Positions 1-12,100 of a DNA stretch of 64,000 bases are shown one piece after another (within the stretch, counting starts at the first letter, position 1; each line of letters begins with the position of its first letter). This DNA comes from Notospermus geniculatus (lineage: Eukaryota; Nemertea; Pilidiophora; Heteronemertea; Lineidae). The notes beneath the pieces were generated by a model that saw only the letters and a list, made by a program, of their open reading frames with translations, searched no databases and was not told the DNA's origin. The stretch lies in the NCBI GenBank assembly GCA_002633025.1, contig NMRB01000889.1, positions 12,196 to 76,195 of the forward strand, given 5' to 3'. The translations under genes and the position numbers were made by a program.

Positions 1-3000
1 GCTGTTTCGATGGAGTTGAAAGTTGTGATAGAGTGACCGGTAGGCCTATGGCAGTTACATGTTCGGTTCACACATCCTATACAAAATATATACAAATTAA
101 CAAGTTGATCAGTTCACAGTTCATTATACCCTCATTTGACCACAGGCGTCACCAGAACCGTCTCCCCCTAAAATGTCATGCACAGACACCCAGGCTCACT
201 AGCAACTTCCGCCTGAATTGACGCTTTAGTCTTAAAATCAAAGTCACCGAAATTGAAACTGCGGAAATGCAGGAGCATTCGGCAAAAGCTGAGAACTCTC
301 ATTCTCTCCAAGCCGAGGTGTCGTCCGCATCTATTTCTAAGTCGAACCAAACGGCCTCAGGATGCCGGTTGAACTGGTGACACCCCCGAACGATTCCAAA
401 TGAATGATGTTAAGTTGATGATTGAAATTCACAGTGAAGAATAAAGGACGGTCCAGTTGTGAGACTCTACGTCGCCTCCCGTCCAATGTCGTCGCTGTTT
501 GTTCGTCGAAAACTGTGTGCTCCGCAGAATGTGATAGAATGCAGTAGCCTGCTGGTCAAAAGTACCCGGATGAGGAACTACCACTCAGCACCGTGAACAC
601 TGTGATACTACCTCAGAAAATGGCCTTGGCGTTTGACCTCAAACACCTTGACCCATAAACCGAATAGCATTCAACTTTCAGATGATGAGAGGTAATGTCA
701 AAAGCATTTTTAGGTTAGTAATTCTTCGATTTACAACGTTTTACATGTATTGACTATACAGGGAGGTCTTTGCCTTCGAAGTCCTTCCAAGTGCATAAAT
801 ATTAAACATATGTTTTATAATTGAACGTGCGAAATAAGATATTTACATAAATTTGAATATATCTTTCAAGTTTGGCAGTCAGAGCTCAGTGGTAGTTATA
901 GTTCATGATTCGTCCACTTGTGGCGTCTTCGTAATCAGCTCCTAAAAAGAACGATAAATCGAAACGTCACATCCAACTGGGAGTGCTTGTTGATGTTGCC
1001 AAATGTCTGAGACTACGTGCAGTGGATCTGTTTAGATGAAACTACATAAAGACGCTCACAGCTCCACCTGCGAGTCACGAGAGAAACTCACGTGGAGAAA
1101 TGCCTCGAACAAGTTCACTCTGCACCGAAGCATGACCTTCACCTTCATGTGCGAATTGCCATTGGGATGACCTTGACCGCTCATGCAGTCCTTGACCTCC
1201 AGATGCAAAACGCAGCGGCTGGCATCCGATATCTGTGAATGGACTGTTATACTTACTCTCCAAAAAACTAATCGTTCGGTATCTCAATCTGGCATTGGGC
1301 TAGTAAGTGTAGAAGGTGGGATCACGACGGGACTTCGTGATCACCTTTCTCAGTCTATTCCGCACATCTGATACGGGCTGGTTGAATCGTCCGTAATGGG
1401 AGATGTCGCCCTGAAGACAAGACAGAGACGGGGTGAAGAATCAGCCACGTCAGTCTACCGACGGTAGACACGTGCGGTCGCGAACTTCGCGAGTTTTTTG
1501 TAATCTTTGTCATTGGAGTATGATGTTGGACTCAATCAGGTGTCATAGATCTGTCTGCTAAGATATGGGATGTCCCGATTGCTCATAGAGCAATACTCAT
1601 AGCTCTTTGCTTACTCCCACATCACAGGTGTGATTTGGAAAAGGATCCCCGGATGGAAACGTTTTGAGTACGAAATATTCCGCTGACGAGTTCGATCCAC
1701 GGTCATTGCGACATTGGTAGTCATCTATATCCATGCAACTTTAAATCCATCATGGAACTAGACACTATTCCCTGGGGGATATTCTACCCTTTTCCAGGGA
1801 CTACCCCAGTAGTTCTGTACCTCAGCCTCTAACGCTATGAAATGCTCTTTCGAATCATACGTAGCCAATTCATGTCAATGTTACTCCACAACAGGAAGGT
1901 GACATTCAGATTGACATCACAAGCGTCGTGCAAGATTAGAAAAAATGCACAAAATTAGAAAAAATGCTAAAATTTTTGCCAAAATTAATCAATTGAAGCT
2001 TCGGCACACTTACGATTCAAATACTGTTCAAAAAGCGTATACAGTGTATGTTCATACCATCTAGTCTACTCTAAAACATACAAGGACCTGTACATTGAAA
2101 TCTAATCACTACTACAGCCGATGCTATGATTATGAAACGCATTCAACAGTAAGCAACACATTTTCCTAGCAGTCCTCTAGAAATTAATCGCAGTCTTCGA
2201 ATGCGAAGCAAGAGGCAGAGACACAAAGCAATAATTACTGGGTTGTAATTCGGCTGAAATAAAGAAGCTGATGGCATTATAGCAAAGCTGATGAGTTATG
2301 GAGGGAACTTGTCCGGGTCCGAGGCATCCCTACACTATAGATTCACTCCGAACTTATATCCACCCCAACTTTCGCTCATTCTCGTCAGAAGGGAACTTGT
2401 TGGGATCCAAGATTCCGACACTAGACTCACTCTCCGAACGCGGGTTTAGTGAAACGCTTTGCCCCTATTTATATACTTTCGCTCCTTCTCGTCAGAAGTG
2501 AGGATTCAACCTCCATCATGGTATGTGATTGTGTACCTCATCCCCCGCCCCCGCCCCATGAACTAACTGCTTTACATTAAGAACTATATTATGATTCAAA
2601 ACTGACTTATTTGTACGTCTGCTTGACAGTAGTCGAAGAGCGTTCGACATCATCCAGTATGGGCATGGAACATTCTATAATCTTCCTCATTTGTTATCAT
2701 ATGAGTGTCATCTGGTGATAGGGTCACACAGGGGGGTTAGATGAATAGATGAGTGTGGTGTAACCATCAAACAACGCCCCTCAAATCGACCATGGACAGA
2801 TTCATTTCATTTCATTTCCTTGATTAGACTTTAGAAAGGTTTATGCCGCAAGCGCGGTTTGTGATAGATTGTCTCTGATATCGTCCCGTTTCGCCAGATC
2901 GACTATGTCACTTTCGGCGAGTATACTTTCCAACAATTTTGCGTTGGTTCATTCAATTCCGAAAGGTCATAAATGTTGCATTAGTATGACAAGCCTCAGT

Positions 3001-3037
3001 ATTCCGGGCTCTTTTATCTGCAAGGGGTGTTTCTCAC
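1..3037. other. No supported gene; intronic or intergenic DNA
   Basis: Neither strand shows an open segment with convincing splice sites. The stretch may be an intron or 3' flank of the minus-strand gene that begins to be readable at 3038. The only clear structures are an A-rich duplicated phrase around 1929-1985 and a two-copy direct repeat at 2303-2498. Small palindromes near 1455-1495 are too short to interpret. Confidence 0.5.
2303..2498. repeat. Two-copy direct repeat, about 90-105 bp
   Basis: Both units begin with GGGAACTTGT (2303 and 2391) and end with a CTCGTCAGAAG motif. They have diverged by substitutions and small indels. No function is evident. Confidence 0.6.
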
Positions 3038-3170
3038 CCCAGCAGCGACGGCAAGAGGCGTTTATCTCCGCCGATATCAAGGTGTACATTTCCATCATCA
3101 AATATGCATTGAGGTGGGAACCTCTAGGGCCCAGCTCGCTCTCCGTAAAGACTTGGATTGTATCACAACA
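3038..3170 (-). CDS. Candidate exon of the unrecognised minus-strand gene
   Basis: Acceptor GTTTCCCAG lies at 3171-3179 and donor GTGAGA at 3032-3037. The 133 bp are open in phase 0, which matches the phase-0 end of exon 3343-3439, and leave one base over. The peptide contains TESELGPRGSHLNAYLMMEM and several cysteines. This is the least certain exon of the chain. Confidence 0.45.
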
Positions 3171-6100
3171 CTGGGAAACACCAGACACTTTCCCGGCCAT
3201 GTTCGATTTGAGCAGGGCAGACTGGTCACTTTACGTCCACACTTACCAAGCTAAATGGATTAGTGACCGAGACAGTTCCGTAATGTTTTTCCTCATGCAG
3301 ACGGGTACGGGGCAGGTAGTATATCACTCTTGGCTCACTTACCACAGAACCGGCACGGCCCCGCCTGGTTAGGGAAACCCCGGAGTCGTCAGCATACAAG
3401 GCTTTCCTGTGGTACTTGTCAGGCTCTAGCTCAGGCATCCTGGATAAAACACAAGTTTGTCAATGAAAATCTCAAATCTGAACAAGTCGTTGCACCTACT
3501 CAGAACTTGAATTGTGTCAGGGTTCGGCAACACGAACTCCATTCATTTTAGAAGAGAACTATAAAGACAAGAACACTACCTTGATGCCAATTCGTAATAT
3601 TTCTTCGCAACGCCATAATCGACTTCTTGGGATGGGCCCAAGTCCAGGGTAAGATACCTATCAATTAACATTCTGTGGGCACCCATTCCACCCTTGACTT
3701 CATTCATGTGGTCGCGCACGCTCGAAAGGGATCGCACGGCGTTTGGGAAGTCGTAGTCGATCAAGGCATCCACTCGTCTCTGAAATCGTAATGGTCATTG
3801 GCTTAGAGGGGGCCATTATTTCATTTAGAAGCTCAGTATAGACAGGCAACTCACCCATCTCATATCCTTTGAGCTAGCGATCAGCAGAGGCAGAGCTAGG
3901 CCCTGCAAATTTGTGTCTGCGAGACGGAAAATCGTGTCTGCGAGCCTGTCGCGGACATAAAACTCGCGGAGATGATATCATGGAGATTTCTGGAAGTGTG
4001 GAACCAGCTTCTCTATCTTTTAGTCTGCAAGGCTTGTCTTCGCATGTGATACAGCTTGAAATTCCCATGCCCTCTGTTCAGGTAAACCCAGCAGCCGCAA
4101 TTCTGCGCGGTCTTGAGATGGTATACGGAATGTGGGAAGAATTTTAGTGGTATGATGATTTCTTGGTGGTACCAGGTGCTCTGTAGGAACGGTGAAGGTG
4201 CGATTGTGGTTATGGAAGCTGGTGATGGGGTTTTAGTTGGTAACATGAAGACATCGAACATCACACGTCATATGGGGAAAAGGAATAGGGAGTTTTCGCA
4301 AAGCCCCGGAACGCCGACGCGAACGGCGATCCCATTGTTCGTTGCTCTCTTCGTGGCATGGAACAATGGGTTTGGCGTTGGCGTTGGCGTTCCGGGGGCT
4401 TCGCGAAAACTCTGTACTATCACCGTACTCCTGAACTGTGGCGTCCAAAGAATCTAGTATTGAAGATCGACGAAATAGTTCTTCTACCATGTCTACTGCT
4501 CTTCTCTGTGGTACACCGTAGTTTGAAGACATTCTCTAACGGGGGCTTTACGAAACTTTCAGAATAACCCAAAACGGGAGACATTTCGACAATACTTACG
4601 TTGACTTCGTCATCCGGGCCGAGAAATTCACTATATCGCTGCCTGGACGCATCTAAATACTTCGTTGGCACGGCCTATGGCATAGAGTAATGGGAATGGT
4701 GTTATTGTGGATGATAGCACACACAGGTTTTTATCACACGGCTAGGAATCAGACGCCGAGGGTTTAGCAGTCGTTTTCAAGGTCTTAGCTTGGTCTTACT
4801 GCTCCGAAACAGCCCGTTTTACACCATCTTTGGCTTAGCTTTTCTGAGAACACACATAGACACTTATTGCTCTCAAGCTTGGCTGCCAATCCTAGCAATA
4901 GAGAAGGCAATTCTCAACTTGGTTCTGGATATCAGGTTCATTGTAGCATATCAACGTTTTGCCGATACAGCGGCTTCTTCAGGACAAAACCCACTAGGAT
5001 TTGCCTTATTCCCCATTCTCCATATCGTCAAGATAGAGGCAACCCCAGTTGAATTCTCTTGTATCCTTGGGGAAGGACTATTAGCTTTTTGTTGGTCACC
5101 AACTGATAAACTCGCTATCAGTACCAGATACGACACTTGAAAACCTGCTTTTGTGAGCAGAACACTGACTAAAGCCTGTGCTATTTGGCGCAGCACCGCA
5201 CTGGCACGCGTGCTCGTGAAGGAAGACTCGTTTGAAACATGTTTGGCCTCTACCGATCATCACATTAGGTTTCTTTCACTAAAAACATGCGCGAAGACAC
5301 AGCGCGGTAAGCCCAACCCTCGTCGACCACATTGTTGAATAGGACAACTATGATTGGCTCTCGCTGAACTAACAATAACATACACAAGGAAATTTTCCTT
5401 ATATCCATTGGATGTCCGAACTGGATATCCAATGGACATAGAAAAGACAAAAAATCCACCACGATCCTTTTCTGGATATAGAATGGATGTAGAATGGATA
5501 TACATTTGATATACAATGGATATCCATTTGATGTCTCCGTTTGGGAAAATCAGTTGTCCTGAGTACTGGAGTTTATATGTTTTTTTATACATTTATATAA
5601 ATTTCACATAGCGCCCTTTATATTAAATCTATGAGAAATGGATATAAATTCTATGTCAATCACTGGATATCCAAACTGTCACCCAATTTTTTTTATCCAA
5701 TGGATATCCAATCTATATCCATTGGATATCCAAATCTTTGGATATCCAATGGATATAAGGAAAATTTCCTTGTGTACTCGCCCCGCCTACGGTGACAATG
5801 GCCATGAATGACCAACTCGACGCAAGGGCCCAACGCGCCGCGTAGCGGTCAACAGCGAAGCTAGCCAAAGACTTGTCACGGGTCAGTCAATAGAATTGGA
5901 CTCATAGGAAATATGCACCTAATGTTCAGATGGAATATACCGGACGGTTGGTTCACCGTTTTTAGTGGCTGTGAACGTAGATGGATACATTATGTAGCGA
6001 TATACCGACAGATTTGCTGGGGACTTGCTCTGTGGTTGTTGTGAAATGCGATTTTTGTAAGATTATTCTGATTTGTGACGTCATTTTCTATCATCATAAA

Positions 6101-9100
6101 AATATGTTGAGTAGCTGGGATATATTTATAAACATTTATTCAGCAGCCACTTTTATGACGTGGCCGGCTGGCGCATTGGTAGAGCGTCCGGCTATGAATC
6201 TGGGGCGCCGGGTTCGAGCCATGCGATAGGCGATTTTTTCGCGTGTCTGTTTCTCTTTTTATTTTTTTTGCTGAACACTTTTAGTCGCAGGACGAATATC
6301 TCCCCAGCCCTTCCCTTTCCCTACATATCTGCATTTGCTTATAAATACTTATAACCACAGATCCCTGTCAGCTGTCCTGCATTCAGAGAGACTTTTCACT
6401 AAAGTCTCTCTGAATGCAGGGGCAGCTGACGACCATCGACATTCCCCTCCCAGTCACCAAAAATATCAACACCCCAACTAACGTTCAAGACTACTGGATC
6501 GTTCCGTGCTGCGTCTTCGCGCGCGTCTTTAGTGAAAGAAACCTAATGGTTGGTGGTTGTGAAAGTGACTCGTTCTTTTGTTGGAGTTAAGCCTGTTCTA
6601 TTATATTGCTGTTCAGCGACCGTTCACCAGTCTTTTGGTCACACAAGTTATGTAAGTTCCAGGCGGTATAATACATTCCTGAAGCGGGTGATCCACTGTT
6701 GCGATCTTGGCTTGAGACGGGGTTGGGTTCCCTTGCGATTACCTTATATGGCAATCGGAAGTCCTTATAAGGTAACCGCAAGGGAACGCAACCGCGTCTC
6801 AAGCTGAAATCGCGGCAGTGGATCACCCGCCTGACTTGAATCTGTTCAAAGGAGTCCTCCTTTGAAAGGGAGGTATGCGCGCCGATGGAATAGGGCTGAT
6901 CTGGGAGAAGCTGGAACTACTCCCTGTTGAACCAGTGTCTGTCTACGAAATATCTATCGGTTTCTCAACACTTAACTCGGATTTACCTCAAGTCTGATTA
7001 TACCTGTACATCGTGAAGTACTCATGCTGAATTCGTTAGCCAAACTCTCCTGGCATTTTTACTACGGTTATGTTGCTGTTGAGATTGAACTATCTACTTG
7101 TTTAACGTAAAGAGACAGATACCATCGTCCTGCATTATAATCATTCGATGTTTCATGCACAGACAACATTCTTTTCACTTTTATCTCAGATTGCCAACGA
7201 AACCAGGCATTCCAATTTTGCCATGCAACCATTCGTGTAAGCCCAAGGATGTACCATAATCTCTGCTGGTAATGAAAATACTCAAGTAAAAATTGGCCCT
7301 CAAATGAAAAAGCTTTTTCATTTTCCTGTTCCATACGCCTGTGCAAGGTAAAGCTCATGCAACGCGCATAGCTGATCATGCAGAAGTGTTTTGTGTTGCT
7401 CTCAGTTAGTTGACCGATAGTGCCATGCATGTACTGCATTCCATCCTCCCACGTTCTTTTTGTCATTCCTATTGTAAAAGGGATTCATTTGACCCTCGCG
7501 GCATGCAACAGTCGACTTCAAACTCACGCCACAACTGCTTAAACAACAACAACAACAGTGCATTCGTAAGAATGGTTTTGCTCTAACTCAAACTCTTCAG
7601 CCAAAGACTATTATACAGGTGAATCAGGAATACTTCATTGCAAAGAAACCATGCGGATGTCGGAATTGATAGCCCATGAGTAAGATACCGTGAAAAGTAA
7701 AGTTTATCGTGGTAGCAGCATAGAGGATGGAATCCTTGTACATTAGCTTTGACGTCACTGATGGTGGGGTTCGGGATGGGCGTGCAGGTGGCATGCTTCC
7801 ACCGTGACTGGTACGCGATGTTCCAGAAACCGGACGAGGTACCAGTTTACCTTGTGACGTCATTGCTAATTGTTTATATATGTTGCACTGTTTTAAATGT
7901 CAGAAGAAACTGTGAAAAGTTTTGGATGTGACCGGTGTAGGGTGGTGTTCAGCTTCTGAAAAAGCTTCGAACGACTTGCAAATTGTAACCTGAAAGGTTC
8001 TGCCAGGCAATTAAGTTTGAACTGTGAATGAACTAAATTTGGGTAACGTGGCGAAATTGCTACCGAAAGCGAATTGAAAATGAATGGAACAGAATATTCA
8101 ACTTGAACTTGGGATCGGGGTTATGGATTTGAACATTCAACAATGCGTCATATATAAACAGTATCTTAACTGTTGTCAACATTCGTTTCGGAGAAATAAG
8201 AGGACAGAGATAGAGTACCATGGCAACGTCCAGAAAGTGCGACGCACTCTGATTTTGAAGATTGTCTCCATGATCATCCTCCCATCGCAGGGCTTAGGCT
8301 TTGGTCTCACTTCATACACCTGCACACGAAGCGAGCGTATGAAGAGGAGCGAGACCAAAGCCCTGTGATAGGAGGGTGCCCCATGATGGATGTCAGAAGT
8401 GGTGATCTTTGCAAAGATCGCCTGTCCGCCTGTCACCAATGCGAAAGACACCTCAGATACCACGGAACCAGAGTTCGTCTGCGTGCACTCTCTGACCGAT
8501 AGACTGCCATTGGTGATAGAATTTTCAATCGTGAAGTGAGATGAAGTAGACAGCACAGTTTTCCAACACCGACAACTTACTTCTTGCCTATAATCTTGAC
8601 AACAGCATCGATGCCTTCGGTTTGTTAGTAGAACTCTACTTACCAGGTCACCCACTCCCCGCAGGAAACCGTAGGTCGTCGGGCTGTACGGGTATGAATG
8701 CAATCCCCAGGTGGCATAGCTGGGCACCTGGGTGTATTTCAAGACATCCTGGCGTTTTTGACGACGTGGCTTGGGTTTCATGGCCGTAATCTTGACAGCC
8801 CTTTGGGTGGCGCGGGGGACGTCTAGGTACAGGTCGTCATAAGCGCGCAGCGCCGGTTGATGGTAGTATCGTGGACGTCCGTAGTCCAGATCCATGTCAT
8901 CGTAGAAACGCCGGGTAGGGCTCCAGGTAGACAGGGGGTAGTGCGAGTACCCCAAGGAGCTCCTGTATGGCTCGTAGGTACCCCAGAAATCGGGGTAGCG
9001 TCTGGTGTAAGGGTACACGTCCAAATCTAAGTCGTCGTAGTAACGCCTTGGCGTGTAGGTAGAACGCCAGTGACTACTGTACGGGTACACATCCATGTCA

Positions 9101-12100
9101 TCGTAGTAACGCCTTGGCGTGTAGGTGGAACCATGCCAATAACTACTGTAAGGGTAGTCATCAAGATCGTCAAAGTAGCGCTTTGGTGAGTAATACTGTG
9201 CGTGATGGAACCTCGAGTATGGGTAGTCACCATAGTCACGATACCCATACTTACGACTCAGCCGATTCAGATATGAGCCATACTCTCCTAAGTCAAGGTC
9301 ATCGAAGTAACGTTTCGCTGGTTTGTAACCAGTAGAGGCGGTCTTGTGGCTCAAGGGATACGTCGGGTAGCTGTACAGGCTGTCGTAGTAGCGTTTCGTT
9401 GGCTTTCTGGTGTGCTGGCGATAGTCGTAACGTGGTGAATAGTCATAGTCATAGTCAAGGTCATCATAGTAGCGCTTCAGGAAGGTGCTTGACCTCCCGA
9501 CGTACGGGCTGTAGGACAGGTCAAGGTCATCATAATAGCGCCTGCTGGGGGCGTAAATGCTGCCGTAGCCGGCAGCATAGCGGCTGCTCGCTAGGCCGCC
9601 TGCCAGAGAGCTGTAGCTCCAGGGCTGGTACACCCAGGGATACGCAAATGGTGTTATTGTGGATGATAGCACACACAGGTTTTTATCACACGGCTAGGAA
9701 TCAGACGCCGAGGGTTTAGCAGTCGTTTTCAAGGTCTTATAGCTTGGTCTTACTGCTCCGAAACAGCCCGTTTTACACCATCTTTGGCTTAGCTTTTCTG
9801 AGAACACACATAAGGTCGTGTAGACACTTATTGCTTTCAAGCTTGGCTGCCAATGCTTGCAATAGAGAAGGCAATTCTCAACTTGGTTCTGGATATCAGG
9901 TTCATTGTAGCATATCAACGTTATGCCGATACAGCGGCTTCTTCAGGACAAAACCCACTGGGATTTGCCTTCTTCCCCATTCTCCATATCGTCAAGATAG
10001 AGGCAACCCCAGTTGAATTCTCTTGTATCCTTGGGAAAGGACTACATGTATTAGCTTTTGTTGGTCACCAACTGATAAACTCGCTGTCAATACCAGATAC
10101 GACACTTGAAAACCTGCTTTTGTGAGCAGAACACTGACTAAAGCCTGTGCTATTTGGCGCAGCACCGCACTGGCACGCGTGCTCGTGAAGGAAGACTCGT
10201 TTGAAACATGTTTGGCCTCTACCGATCATCACATTAGGTTTCTTTCACTAAAAACGCGCCCGAAGACACAGCGCGGTAAGCCCAACCCTCGTCGACCACA
10301 TTGTTGAATAGGACAACTATGATTTTTTTTGGCTCTCGCTGAACTAACAATAACATACTCGCCCCACCTACGGTGACAATGGCCATGAATGACCAACTCG
10401 ATCGTTCCGTGCTGCGTCTTCGCGTGCGTCTTTAGTGAAAGAAACCTAATGGTTGGTGGTTGTGAAAGTGACTCGTTCTTTTGTTGGAGTTAAGCCTGTT
10501 CTATTATTGCTGTTCAGCGACCGTTCACCAGTCTTTTGGTCACACAAGTTATGTAAGTTCCAGGCGGTATAATACATTCCTGACTTGAATCTGTTCAAAG
10601 GAGTCCTCCTTTGAAAGGGAGGTATGCGCGCCGATGGAATAGGGCTGACCTGGGAGCTGGAACTACTCCCTGTTGAACCAGTGTCTGTCTACGAAATATC
10701 TATCGGTTTCTCAACACTTAACTCGGATTTACCTCAAGTCTGATTATACTCATACATCACGAAGGACATGCTGAATTCGTTAGCCAAACTCTCCTGGCAT
10801 TTTTACTACGGTTATGTTGCTGTTGAGATTGAACTATCTACTTGTTTAACGTAAAGAGACAGATACCATCGTCCAGCATTATTAATCATTCGATGTTTCA
10901 TGCACAGACAACATTCTTTTCACTTTTATCTCAGATTGCCAACGAAACCAGGCATTCCAATTTTGCCATGCAACCATTCGTGTAAGCCCAAGGATGTACC
11001 ATAATCTCTGCTGGTAATGAAAATACTCAAGTAAATCGGTTTTTATTGGCCCTCAAATGAAAAAGCTTTTTCATTTTCCTGTTCCATACGCCTGTGCAAG
11101 GTAAAGCTCATGCAACGCGCATAGCTGATCATGCAGAAGTGTTTTGTGTTGCTTTCAGTTAGTTGACCGATAGTGCCATGCATGTACTGCATTCCATCCT
11201 CCCACTGCCTTTTTAGCTCACTCGTGAGCTATAGCCATCACCTGGCGTCCGTCGTCCGTCGTCGTCCGTCGTCGTCGTCGTCCGTCGTTGTCCGTTAGCA
11301 GGGCACGTTTCGTAACCGCTGGAGCTATTGATCTGAAACTTGGTACATATATACCCCTAGGTCAGATGACCTATCACACCAAGTTTCGGTCCGATTTGAT
11401 TCTTGGCTTGGCCTCCAGGTGGCCAAAACCAAAAACACAAAAAGTGCAATAACTCCTGAACTAATGACTGGATCGTCTCCAAATTTTTATCATATGTGTA
11501 TCTAATTAGGATACATAACATATATAACGGGTTTTTGATTTGACCTACTTTTCAAGGTCACAGAGGTCAAAGGTCGACAAAAGTGACGAACCTGCACCAG
11601 GTCNAGAGTTCTCGAACTTGATATTTACCTCCCTCTAGGTGACCTTTACAAGCACGTCAAATTTCGGCCTGATTAAACTTCCAATATGGCCGCCAGGTGG
11701 CGTAACCTGAAAATCATCAAATGTGCTGTAACTCAGGAACGACTTGACCCAGAGCGCTCAAATGTGCTATGTGGCTCCCTCTAGATTGTGCATGTGAAGT
11801 TTTGCCCCGATCGGACATCCAATATGGCCGCCAGGCGGCATAACCCAACAATCATTGAAGTCCTGCAACTTGGGAATGACTTGACCCAGATTGCTCATAA
11901 CTGACATGTACCTCTCTCTGTCATTACACTGTATGTCCAAACGAGTGAGCACATGGTCCATGGACCATTTCATTGTCATTCCGATTGCAAAAGATAATGT
12001 ATAATAAAGTCCATTTCCAGAATATTTGCAAATTTTCGACCCCAACCGGGGTCTTCTTCAGGCTGGCACTTTTCCACACTAGATTTCAGAAAAGACCTTA

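Larger units (their letters stand above)
4695..9646. repeat. Tandem duplication unit A (about 4.95 kb)
   Basis: The unit begins with AATGGTGTTATTGTGGATGA and ends inside the tyrosine-rich exon at TACGCA. The same span recurs head to tail as unit B, and the fusion at 9646/9647 joins exon sequence to the unit start. Unit A carries insertions missing from unit B (5384-5773, 5821-6496, 6683-6830). It lacks the 0.9-kb insert found in unit B. Confidence 0.9.

Noticed and set aside
1440-1500. Palindromes CTACCGACGGTAG and TCGCGAACTTCGCGA followed by a T run, like a terminator
   Set aside because: Factor-independent terminators are not expected in nuclear genes and no Pol III gene lies upstream. Treated as chance.
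6160-6230. Possible functional tRNA gene
   Set aside because: Boxes A and B are good but the anticodon and acceptor stems do not pair. It is treated as a SINE head.
8176-8643. Continuation of the tyrosine-rich frame past the exon donor (also 12811-13281)
   Set aside because: A consensus GTAAGT donor ends the exon. Past it the frame loses the Tyr-rich character and runs through an inverted-repeat element, so it is most likely intron read by chance.
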